Below are positions 35,737-45,292 of a stretch of 64,000 nucleotides of DNA, piece after piece. A program made the translations under genes and the position numbers. Source of the stretch: Psilocybe azurescens (lineage: Eukaryota > Basidiomycota > Agaricomycetes > Agaricales > Agrocybaceae); NCBI GenBank assembly GCA_023853785.1, contig JAJIRX010000601.1:62001-126000 (forward strand), written 5' to 3'. Under the pieces are notes generated by a model. The model saw only the letters and a program-made list of their open reading frames with translations. It was not told the DNA's origin and searched no databases. Within the stretch, counting starts at the first letter, position 1. The number at the start of each line of letters is the position of its first letter.

Positions 35737-36605
35737 CGAGCAAACATGGGCGCCCGTTGTCTGCCCCAGCCCAGCGAGCCCCAGCACGTCCACGTCCACG
35801 TCCATCTCTCTAGCCCCCTGGTGCTGGTGTCCCTTGCCACCCCCTCCCCTCCTCCTGCTCCCCCCTATGCCGGCACGCGGAGGAACTGGCAAAGGTGGCG
35901 AGTCTCCAAGCTCCATCGTGCCGCCCGCTGGCAGAGGCGGGCGGGAGCCATAAGCGTCCGTGTACGTGTATGTGCGCCCCAGGTCCTCCTCTTCGCCTCC
36001 AACCCGCTCGTCGGTTGCATCCCTATCAGAGAGCGAGAGCGAGAGGGGTCCGTGATGATGCCAGCACCCTCTCCGTCGGGGTAGGAGTAGGAGTATGGGT
36101 ATGAATAAGGTGTCGCTGCGTTGGCGGCGAAGGTGATAGGTATCTGCGGGGTGCCAGCGGCGGTGGCGGTGGCAGTGGGGGTCGTGGTCGTGTCCGATGC
36201 ACCGTCGACATCGTGCCCAGCGCGCGCGTTGGGCCTGCCTCGCTCCGCCGAGTCTCCAGCATCGCCCGGGGCGACGTCCACGTCCAGCACAAAGGGCAGC
36301 AGCAGCGGCGACGGCGACGGCGGGCTCACGAGTGCGTGCGCGTCCGGGAGCGGCGTGGGCAGCTGCGCGGGCGACGGCGACGGCGAAGGCGAGGGCGTCG
36401 CACTGGCCGCTGCGCCGCGGTGCGGGGAGTCGTTATCGTTATCGGTAATAGGGGCGTGGGCTGCTGGTGCTGGTGCTGGTGCTGGTGCTGGTGCTGTTTG
36501 TGCGTGCGGGCATTGTTGCTGCGCGATGCACGAGGGGCATTAAAACGAGGGCTATGTGTTGGATTCAGTAGGTGAATGGACGGTGGATGGATGTGGCTCG
36601 CGCAC
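35737..36605 (-). CDS. Low-complexity protein, main exon (unknown function)
   Basis: On the minus strand a long coding-like exon runs from a CTAG acceptor near 36606 to a GTATGT donor at 35736. It reads LLNPTHSPRFNAPSCIAQQQ, an Ala-Pro repeat, SATPSPSPSPSPAQLPTPLP, LLLPFVLDVDVAPGDAGDSA, ATPYSYPYSYSYPDGEGAG, then RTYTYTDAYGSRPPLPAGG, SPPLPVPPRAGIGGS and MDVDVDVLGLAGLGQTTGAH. Two one-base deletions must be assumed, at GGGG 36534-36537 and CCCC 35977-35980; each repair keeps the biased composition. The first and last exons are not clear; a possible terminal exon begins after an acceptor near 35605. It could also be an upstream exon of the BCAS3-like gene on the same strand. No function is recognised. 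Confidence 0.45.
36461..36496. repeat. GGTGCT hexanucleotide microsatellite
   Basis: About six perfect copies of a GGTGCT unit; on the minus strand it encodes an Ala-Pro run in the low-complexity gene. Confidence 0.85.
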
Positions 36606-37106
36606 CTAGGGACGGACGTTAAATAAGTACTATGAGTCACAAAGAGAGAAAGAGGGTCTGTCCGCGAATGCAACTGAATGCCACCAGACGACGACGTATG
36701 TATATATGAATGATATAATATGGAGACGAAACGCAGAAAGATGATAAATGCAGATGAAAGTCCTTGGTGCTGGTATTTGGGTTGTTGCTGCTGCTGTTGA
36801 TTAGAGCAGGAGCGAAGAGCGTTGCCCCAATCAACTCCGCCGTTATCTACTCGCCAATACCTATATTTGGAAGGATCGTCACATCATATCACATCACATT
36901 ACATCACGCATCACGCTGCTGACATACTGCTTACACCCGACCGGTCGTCGTCGTCCTGTTTAGTTTTCTTCTTTTCTTTCCTTCACTTTCGTCTACAAGA
37001 ACAACAGTACCGAAATCATGACTGCTGTACTCCCCTTTATGCACATGGCTCTTATACTCGCCCTCGGTCCCCTTCCTCTAATTTAATGCTGCAATACATG
37101 TGCATA
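36606..37106. other. Intergenic/5' region of the low-complexity gene
   Basis: Probable leader or first exon region of the gene at 35737-36605 and 3' region of the small gene at 37107-37424. It has a run of 'cacatcatatcacatcacat'-type text around 36880-36910. Nothing else seen. Confidence 0.4.
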
Positions 37107-37424
37107 TCACCATCTCACCATTGGCAATACACCTTTCCCGCCTTGTCCAAAGCCATCACTAGTGCCACTACCAGTAGCAATGTCAATCAGCCAACCGCCA
37201 TTTTTAGCCCAGACTTCCACTGACTCACCACTACCCAGAACCCTCCCCAAGCCTTCTGGCAGACCAACTCACTCATACCCAGAAAGAGTCATACCGTATA
37301 CGAGTACATGACCTGTCAGCCTCCCACCCGTGCTGTCGATCACGGATCCGCCGGGACGCACATCCTCGTATTCAATAATATTCAATATACTATTCAGTTG
37401 TCTATCAGACAGGCATACAGACAT
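37107..37424 (-). CDS. Small two-exon protein of unknown function
   Basis: Exon 1 is 37424-37295 and exon 2 is 37255-37107, with a short intron of 39 nt (GTATGA ... CCAG). The 92-residue product begins MSVCLSDRQLNSILNIIEYE, continues VRPGGSVIDSTGGRLTGHVL and ends GGWLIDIATGSGTSDGFGQG ... VLPMVRW. The second exon is clearly coding in composition (ESVEVWAKNGGW). The frame stays open upstream of the chosen ATG to about 37475, so a further 5' exon is possible before repeat copy Y begins. I do not recognise the family. Confidence 0.5.
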
Positions 37425-37699
37425 AATGCCCCCTCTGATCAATCTCGGGGCCGCTCTTCCCCGCGCATCTCCCACTTGGATATATTCCCATTCAGCGGAT
37501 CAGGACCAGTCACCATGGGCAATCGTCGCTCCTTCATTCGGGCGGGCGGACGGACGGACAAACTGCGACTATCCGTCTACGCGTTTCGTAGCTGACGCGG
37601 ACGCACGTGTCTCAAATCTCCAATGTCATCTCGCTACGTCGATTTTGTCGTCGTATGCTCCGTTTATCTCTATCTCTATCCCTGACCTCGACGCTTCGT

Positions 37700-38140
37700 C
37701 GGCGGTTCTGGTCTCAACCTCGTTGACCTCACCCATTCGTCGTTGGCCGTTGGTCCCAATCGCTATTCTCTTCTCTTAGCCCGAAGGTTGTCGATGGGCT
37801 CAATCTCCAATCGCTAATCGCTATTCTCTCCGACCTCGACCTCGACCCATTCATCGATGGCTATATTCTCCAATCTCTTGTCTCGACCATACGTCGGAGG
37901 TTCTAATCGCTATTCTCGACCTCGACCATTTGTCGATGGTTCTATTCTCCCATCTCTTCTACCACAACCTGTTGGTTGGTGGGTCAAATCTCAATCTCTT
38001 ACCTAGACAGTTGTCGTCGGCCCCAATCTCTAATATTCATACCTCGACCAGTCGTCGGTGGCTCTGATCTCCATTCACTCGCCTCGTCAGTTGTCGCCGG
38101 CCCCAATCTCCATTCTTTTACCCGACGATTGTCGCGTGTG
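37700..38140 (+). repeat. Degenerate 45-bp tandem array with TCGA palindromes
   Basis: About ten imperfect units of the type 'cctcgacca.tcgtcggtgg' followed by 'tctaatctccattctct'. Each unit carries a small self-complementary core (TCGAC ... GTCGA). The same kind of array occurs in copy Z at 49420-49720. Confidence 0.7.
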
Positions 38141-39370
38141 ATGTGTGGTAGGTTTACTCTCCCTCCGTGCCTTTTTCCTTCGTCTCTCCCATATCCCCTC
38201 TTCCCTCTTCTCTCTTTCATTCTTTTCTTCACCTTCATGCAGCACCCTTCTGTGGGTGTTCATCGTCACCGTCCCTCTACTTCATCCCTTTCGCTAGAAT
38301 CTCTATCATTATCATTATCCCTATCGCTAGAATTAGAACTAGAACTACCTCTTTTCCCTCCCATACTCGCATTCATTCATCCATTATTTCACTCATCGCC
38401 GCTGGGCGTTGGCGCTGGCGCTATTCCTCCACTTACGCTCATAGATAGACATAGCCCTCTTTAACATCTCGTACGCTGCACTCCCTCTTTCTCTATTCCC
38501 TTTTCTCTCCTGGTACGTTCATTGAGCGCATCCGTCTCATCTCCTCTCATCCTTTCCGTCATTATAACCTCCGTTCCCGTTCCCTCTCATTCATGCACTC
38601 ATGCGAACTCCTCTGGCTGGTTGGTCAGCGCTGGCTCTGTGCCTGTTCCCCCATTTACTTACTTATAGTCCACTCAGAGTAGCATTCATTCTATGTATGC
38701 TCGATCCTCCCCCTCCTCCCTTTCTCCTTTCTCCCTTCTACAGCATATCCTCTACAGCATATCCTCTGCACTATACCTTGGCCTCTATCTCTTCTCGTCT
38801 CATTTTTTCATTCGTATTCTATTCATTCATATTCATCATCCATGAGAGAATCGTTATAGTTATACTTCGTACCTATAGGCGTACCTCAGCGGTGCTCACG
38901 GGGCTCACGGGACCGGAGATGTGCATAGTGTGTTGTTATCTCGTTTGTAATAGTTCGTTCGTTAGGTCTGCATGGGGCCTTGTACCAATAGACATAAATC
39001 TACAAGATTTTTTTCTCATCGCCCATATATCTTCTTCGTCGTACCTGTCCTCTTCGTCTTCCTCGTCCCTATCTTCGTCTTTTCTCGCCCCTGTACTCCT
39101 CCTCATCCCTATACTCCTCCTCCTCATCCCTATACTTTCCCTCTTCCCTATACTCTTCCTCTTCCCCGTTTCTTCGCCCACGTCTTGCTACTTCACCTCC
39201 CCTTCCGCACCTTGCCACTTCATCTTCCTTCCCTCTCGCCCCTCCTTCCCTCCTTCGCCCTTTCTCTTGTCCTTCTTTTGTCATTTCTCCCTATTCTGTT
39301 CCCCTCTAACACGACCTCCAAGAAATGTGGCGACGACAACCAAGTCAAGTTTTGTTTCGTTGTACTGTAT

Positions 39371-39408
39371 ACCTCACGAGCGTGGCGGTTACCGCCACAC
39401 TGTGAGGT
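39371..39408 (+). other. Conserved hairpin of repeat copy Y
   Basis: ACCTCAC (39371-39377) pairs with GTGAGGT (39402-39408), and inside it GTGGCG pairs with CGCCAC around a GTTAC loop. It follows 'tactgta' and occupies the same place as the stems of copies X and Z, with a different base sequence. Confidence 0.65.
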
Positions 39409-39800
39409 GACTGTGATTGAACTTGAACTTGAGTGGTACCTGAATCTGATTTATTTGAGGGTGGTGTTTTCTTTTCATTTCCCTTAGTTCGTTTCGTCTC
39501 GTATTGTCCTTTTTCGTTCCTTCCCTTCTCTTGACTTGTTTCCCCTTATTCTCGATCACGTTCTGATTTTCTCGCTCATCCGACATCCGTCATTCATCGT
39601 TCCTTTGCTGATTGCTGATCACTCAATACATTCGCAGGGCTACTCTGGTATCGCCATCCCTGTCATCACCTCGTCTTGGTCCTGCTGTGCCCATCGTAGC
39701 ACCCTCGACAGTCATGCGGATCTTCTCCCACGATTCGAGCAAGTGGATGCCCATACCCACCTCCTGGTTTAACGTGGACCTGGCGGGACTGTTCCGTAGA

Positions 39801-40190
39801 TCTATCACGAGGTTCATGTAGCGTGTCAGCTTGGGCTTGGACGTGTTCCGGAGGTTTGGATTTGGCAGACTCCTCTAAGAGCCAGTAATAAGATCTTAGG
39901 AGTGTAAGACGCGGGACGCAGAAACCAATATAGAGACACTAATAAGTTGCTAATAAGAGGGTCATACCAACAGGGTATTGAGAGAGCAGACAATATGCAT
40001 GCAAACACGGATGCACGAGTTCCAGGTAGACAGCATTCCAACTTCATATCATTTGTCCGATCGTCCTTTCCTGACGAACTGGTAAAGAATCCATAGATGA
40101 CAAACGCTGAAGCAATGTTGGGAAGAATCCGCAGAAACTGGAAGAGTTGAGCGGTGACATTACAAAGTCAAAGGTTCAACACCCACCACT
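39801..40190. other. Intergenic
   Basis: Region between repeat copy Y and the first member of the three-copy small ORF family. No gene seen. Confidence 0.45.
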
Positions 40191-40526
40191 CTATGACGTC
40201 CGGCGAGGCCAGACATGCGGCCCAGTAAGAATTCTCATGAACTCTGCAACGTCAGGGTGGACAGGCGGCCTCGGTTTGTCCTTTAGTTCCTGCTCGGTGA
40301 AAGCGTCGTCAAGGACAATAATGATCAATATTTCGGTTTTAGTCGCATCCTTATAAGCATCCGTGAAGGAAACATTTGCGTCACTGTTGCGAAGATTTTC
40401 ATAGACTATCTCGATGATTTTGAAGTATCTTGTAAGGTCTTCCGACCGTTTGAAATTGAATACATCGCCTACTTTCTCACTGTCGATTGCGAAACCATAC
40501 ACAAAAGGTCTCAAACGGAAACCCAT
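40191..40526 (-). CDS. Unknown 111-residue protein, family member 1
   Basis: An ATG at 40526 begins MGFRLRPFVYGFAIDSEKVG, then LTRYFKIIEIVYENLRNSDA, VSFTDAYKD, ILIIIVLDDAFTEQELKDKP and FMRILTGPHVW before a TAG stop. An upstream intron in the leader is suggested by 'cactcagcacaaag' followed by a donor-like GTTCG and an acceptor just before the ATG; copy 2 has the same arrangement. Two broken relatives lie at 41063-41402 (same strand) and 41974-42190 (opposite strand), so the family spread locally. Alternating helix and strand with a IIIVLDD strand suggests a small alpha/beta fold. Function unknown. Confidence 0.55.
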   Translation of the reverse strand: MGFRLRPFVYGFAIDSEKVGDVFNFKRSEDLTRYFKIIEIVYENLRNSDANVSFTDAYKDATKTEILIIIVLDDAFTEQELKDKPRPPVHPDVAEFMRILTGPHVWPRRTS

Positions 40527-41062
40527 TGGTGACTGAATAAGCAGGTCAAAATTAGCTCGGTAGAGTTAGGTAATGAAGGACGAACCTTTGTGCTGAGTGG
40601 CGAGTTGCAAGCTGTGATGTGGGAGAACCGAGAGAGTTCGCGATGATTAAATGACACTTTACTTTAAACTCCGCCACTGTGGGCAACTTGCTCCAGATTC
40701 CCACAGACTCCCACCCGATTCACCGCCGCCCCTGCGACGATGAAATCCACACTAGAAGCATCGAGGATTTCTGGCGTCATGAAGTGAAAGCCTTTTCCTT
40801 CCATTTCAGTCGATTAAGGATGATTTGAGGATAGAATACTCTGGAAGAGTCGCCCAACCGCAGCACCCATGTCAAATGAAAAGTCCACTGGTCGTGTTTA
40901 GACCCTGGCCCGATTTGATGGTTTGTCCACACCGAATATGGGAATGTACACAGGCACCACAAAGCTTCGCCGGGAAGGTAGCTCTTAAAGAGTGAAGTGT
41001 GGCGGTGTTCGACTCTCGATCTCACAGTATTTTCCCAGCGTTGACAGTACAGAATCAAAGAT
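40527..41062. other. Intergenic between family members 1 and 2
   Basis: Contains the leader/promoter of member 1 and, on the minus strand, downstream text of member 2 (a 99-codon ORF, 40777-41076, containing WCLCTFPYSVWTNHQ). No separate gene is supported. Confidence 0.4.
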
Positions 41063-41402
41063 TTAGCACCCACCATTATAGTAGTTCCGATCCATCCAGA
41101 CGCATGGACCAGTAAGAATGTTCATGTACTGGTCAAAGTTCGGGATGAAGGGTCCTCATGGGCCTGTTCTTTAATTTCTCCTCGTCGATGACAATGATGG
41201 TCAGACCATCCTCTACCTCTGGCGTTTGAACAACGGTTCAAAGCACGTCCGCTTCACTGTTTACGATTCTTTCGAGGGCGTAGCCGATGATTCTGAAAAC
41301 CTTGGATGGGTCTTTCAAGTGATCGAATTCCAAAACAGCGCCTATTTTCTCACTGTCGATTGCATATCCTTTAACGAAAGATTTAAAATAATAGCCCAAA
41401 CA
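41063..41402 (-). pseudogene. Unknown small-protein family, member 2 (degenerate)
   Basis: Keeps YAIDSEKIGAVLEFDHLKDP, VFRIIGYALERIVNSEADV, LTIIVIDEEKLKNRPMRTLH and MNILTGPCVW in the same order as member 1. An in-frame TGA follows EADVL, and one extra T shifts the frame before DQYMNILTG. There is no ATG at the matching position. It is a decayed direct duplicate of 40191-40526. Confidence 0.65.
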
Positions 41403-41973
41403 TGCAGGTCAAAACTAGCTTGGTAAAGGTAAAATCAGGTAATCAAGGACGAACCCTTATGCTGAGTGGTTAATTGGAACTTGTGACGTGGAGAGTTCTC
41501 GATGATTAAAAGGCTTTTGACTTTAAGCTCCGCCGCTGTTAATTGCCGTAACTCGCTCCAGATCCACCCCAATCCCCACCCGCCGTCCACCGTCAGTGGC
41601 TAGCTTGCATATACCGTAATTTAAGCGACACAGGTTACTAGAAATGAAGCAAATATCGAGCGGAACAACTTGTTTAAGCAACTTATTAGTCTGTCCACTG
41701 GCGTAGATGAATGAAAGATTTTAAAATTAGGAATAGAGATAACTATTCAGGGCTCATGGTAGGATCGACAAGAAACGCGATACGCGGAGAATGCTTGATA
41801 ACATCAACTGTTTCCGCATCTTCTTGTTTCAATTCTCACGAAACATCGCGAAGGTTGAAAAGGGTCAGAAACGGACTTTTGGTACAAGCCCCTCTGGTTG
41901 CAACACGCCACTCAACAAAAGGTCGATTTGCGGCTTTTCATCCCCGTGCCCACCATGCTAATTTTTTTGCATA

Positions 41974-42190
41974 GACCTCGATAAGATAGGCATCGTATTC
42001 GATTTCAATAAGCTGTAAGACTACAATGCCTCGCTACAGTGACGCGGATGTGTCTTTTACCAATGTTTATAAGTATGAGACCAATAACTGTCAGATGTTG
42101 ACCATTATTGTCTTTGATGACGAATTCATCGAGCAGACACTAATGGACAATCCAAAACTCCACCTCCACATCGTCAGCTGCAGCAATTAG
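41974..42190 (+). pseudogene. Unknown small-protein family, member 3 (degenerate, opposite strand)
   Basis: After an AG acceptor-like site it reads DLDKIGIVFDFNKL and stop, then in another frame SDADVSFTNVYKYETNNC and LTIIVFDDEFIEQTLMDNP. These are clear equivalents of EKVGDVFNF, SDANVSFTDAYKD and LIIIVLDDAFTEQELKDKP in member 1. A piece of about 20 codons between the two blocks is missing or altered. Confidence 0.6.
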
Positions 42191-44173
42191 GGCTACCACT
42201 GTGCTGCTCATGCTATGTCGCTCGTGCTGGCCATCTACAGTCGCCAGTCATCACCTGCCACCTTTTCAGGACCCACAAATTATCATAATGTCCTGGATGA
42301 TCGACTGATTTCCCAACCCCGGTTCTCGCATCACTTACACCCCGCCCTTCAACGCTCAGCAGCAGTGCTGTTAGTGCAATTCCTGGTTCCTCTCACGGTC
42401 CCACCTGCCGTTTCCTGCTGCTTTGGTATCCGTCCCTGCCGCGGTGCTATTCCACAGCAGCTGGCCACAGTACAACCAGAGACTTGCCTATTCTGACCCT
42501 TGGTTACGTGCTTAAATTTTCTAAAAACCGTTACCCGAGACTTTTCCTCACACAATCATCCACATAGCATGGGAGGAGCGGCCAGGAAGATCTAGGGTAT
42601 TGGCCTTACTCCTGTAAGGGTGTGCATACATCATCCCTAGATGAGCCACACTTGCTATAGATGTACATCTGTCCTGAAGTGAAGACCTCCTCTCATGATA
42701 TATGATCATAGAATGGAGAGCTAATCCTTCATCATCGCTGATAAAGCATATACTAAGCAAGCATCATTGGCAACTGTGAAACTGGCGGCGTCGGAGGAAC
42801 CTCGGAATTTTGCAATAATATTATGAACGTTTTCCGCTGTCAGCGCTCGGGAATCGGTGGATGCGCTCGGAAAGGATTTAATATTTAACCCTCAATGTCC
42901 CTTGGAGTATGATTCAAAGGCTGGATCTAATTAACAGTCTTTACGCCATGATACAATGTTCACGCCGGCATGACTGTGGTAATGCTACTATTACAGACCA
43001 ATTTCAACACCTGTATATGTTTCATGGCGAGAAAGCTAGAGAGATGACTGGTCTGTGTCTTCTATATGTGAAAAGGAAAGGGAGAGAGGGGGACACAAAG
43101 TGTAGTGCGCAGATGTGCCTCCACAGTCAACTCAGGATTTCTTAATTTATAAAGTAACTACCGAAGATATCACGGGAAGGCACGGCACCATGGGGTAAAA
43201 TAAGCGCCTCCGTACCCCTTGAACGCCGATATTCTATATCCGGCAGGGATACAGCATCGTGTACAAACAAGGATCTATCATATATCCATCGTAGTTGCCC
43301 CTGATGATGCTGAGGAATGTAGATTTGGAATTAGTGCACGCCTGCATTTCAGATACACGTTGGCCGTGAAACCGTTAGATATTTCAGCTCAAGGCAGGAG
43401 GTCCTACGCTGGTCTAGATTAAAGAAGCCCTTCTGGAATGAAAAGCGTGTGAGCCATGAGTACCGGGATTGAGGATATCGATAAACCATAAAGAAATCGC
43501 CGACTTGTTGTCGGTTTCTTGACATCGAAACATATTGTGAAGCTTCCCGTGCTTCTGTCTACCAGCATCTGCCCAGGATTAATCTCAGACGTTTGAAGCG
43601 TGCATACGCAAGGTTTCGGCTTGGTCCGGACAAGGAAGCTATGCTCTCAAGTACGATTGCAGCTTAAGTTCAACCTTTACATGTTCGATAGAATACGATT
43701 TACGGCAAGTTTCAAATTGTAGAAGGCCGAAAGTACATAACCCCATGTCGTTCTCTCTCTCTTAATGACATGTGAGAAATTTTTTGTCTGTTATACCATT
43801 GACTTAGTCGAGCGTCTGAAGTAATTATTAGTCGTTAATCTATGGCAAACGTGATCTAGTCTCTATTCCTATGCGCATGATTAAAATTATCGCTTACACA
43901 ATAACGAAATCTTATCTGAATAAAATAAAATAAACTCAAAGGCGAAGGATTTAATAATGACTGGGTCGCACAATTATTAGAATGGAGTTACCCTTCTACT
44001 GATTATAACCATCCATTTCGTTATGTGATACCAATCATAGATGTGGGCAAAACCTATTTGCAGTATTTGAAATGTGTATAGCCTGCCGATCCCCAAACGA
44101 AGGTACGCATTTTTCAAGACGGCGAAAGATTCTAGCAGTAGAAAGTTCGATTATTCAGCAGCATAGCCCGTAG
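42191..44173. other. Intergenic, no supportable gene
   Basis: About 2 kb with short unrelated ORFs (for example 93 codons at 42215-42496). Around 43905-43940 is an A/T-rich 'aataaaataaaataaa' tract. The right part is the upstream region of the secreted protein gene. Confidence 0.5.
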
Positions 44174-44180
44174 TATAAAT
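44174..44180 (+). promoter_or_regulatory. TATA box and leader intron of the secreted protein gene
   Basis: TATAAAT at 44174-44180 precedes a short leader. A leader intron then runs from GTAAGC at 44245 to CAG at 44299, ending exactly at the start codon at 44300, so translation starts with the first bases of the next exon. Confidence 0.6.
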
Positions 44181-44299
44181 GAGGGCTACATGTATGTTGT
44201 AGAAACCAAGGAAATATACTCACAGATATACACCTCCCAACACGGTAAGCACATTAGTCAATTACATTCTCTTATGCTGTCTAACGGTGTCCTGTGCAG

Positions 44300-45292
44300 A
44301 TGTTGTCACTCAAAACTTTGTTGCCATGGACCATTGTTTCGCTCCGCGTAATAAGCGGATTCGCATCACCGACTGCTGCCCAGTTCAGCGACGTAAGACT
44401 ACTACTCATCATCATAAACCTTCAGGCATTAATTTCCTACCATTAGAATTTCAAGCGCGCTGCTGCTGATGGAACCGTCAACACCCCCGTGGGACCCGTT
44501 CCCGCGTCCAGAGTCCATCTCGTACCAGATGGTGCACGTGTCGTGCAGGATGAACAATCTGTCAACGTCGTAGCATCGAACGGTACCACCCTCTTCAGCA
44601 CTCCGTTTGTTAAGGACGACGGCATCGAAACCCCAGGCTCGCTCACCCGCCGCGCCCTGCAATCGGGATACGTTGAGCTCGCGTTCTGGGGCAACACGGC
44701 CCCGAGCCCCATCGCCTCGTTCTCTACGTTATGGTCTGTGCCCAATGTCCCTGAGAATGTGGATGGACAACTCCTTTACTTGTTCAATGGACTTGAGCCG
44801 CAGTCGTTCGATGCGATCTTGCAGCCTGTGTTGCAATTCGGCGTCTCCCCAGCTGGGGGAGGTAATTTCTGGTCTGTTGCGTCGTGGTGGCTGTCTGGAT
44901 CCGATGTTTTCCACACACCTATCACACAGGTTAACGTTGGCCAGAACCTAGTCGGTGTCATGACTCTCCAGAGCACCTCGACTTCAGGCGGTGTCACTTC
45001 CTACAACTACAACTCCGTCTTCACCGGAATCCCCGCCTCTTCGATTTCCATAACCTCTACTGAAGAACTGACCATCACCTTCGAGGCACTGGAGATATAC
45101 GGCGCATCCGGACCTACAGATCTCCCTCGTGGACGTACTTCGATGAGGGCGATCGATATTGTCAACCAGGATGGTCAACGCCCTCCAGTGAACTGGGAAG
45201 TCAATGCCGATACCGCTGAAGGATTCACCGTCAACATTGTTTCCAACGCTACACCCAACGGGCAAGTCGATCTGATTTACCCTCTTCAATGA
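44300..45292 (+). CDS. Secreted beta-rich protein of unknown function
   Basis: Exons 44300-44392 and 44447-45292 encode 312 residues. A signal peptide (MLSLKTLLPWTIVSLRVISG) is followed by a propeptide-like KRAAADGT. The mature part shows SGYVELAFWGNTAPSPIASF, STLWSVPNVPENVDGQLLYL, FNGLEPQSFDAILQPVLQFG, GGGNFWSVASWWLSGSDVFH, VNVGQNLVGVMTLQSTS, EELTITFEALEIYG and ATPNGQVDLIYPLQ. This pattern belongs to a family of extracellular proteins common in Agaricomycetes with no assigned activity. The alternating strands and Trp-rich centre suggest a concanavalin-like jelly roll, reminiscent of G1 (eqolisin) peptidases, but I do not see a clear catalytic Gln/Glu pair and make no activity claim. The gene is intact, with a TATA box and leader intron. 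Confidence 0.75.

Larger units (their letters stand above)
37560..39800 (+). repeat. Pyrimidine-rich hairpin repeat, copy Y
   Basis: Sequence begins near 'cgcgtttcgtagctgacgcg', matching 'aatccgtagctgacgcc' in copy Z (49340) and its complement in copy X. It contains a tandem TCGA array (37700-38140), a long C/T-rich stretch, the conserved hairpin (39371-39408) and 'ggtggtgttttctttt' text shared with copy Z. The 269-codon ORF across 38601-39410 is made of the pyrimidine tract and is not conserved as protein between copies. Edges approximate. Confidence 0.6.

Noticed and set aside
38601..39410. 269-codon ORF resembling a multi-pass membrane protein
   Set aside because: Again a pyrimidine tract; the frame is not kept in the related copies X and Z.
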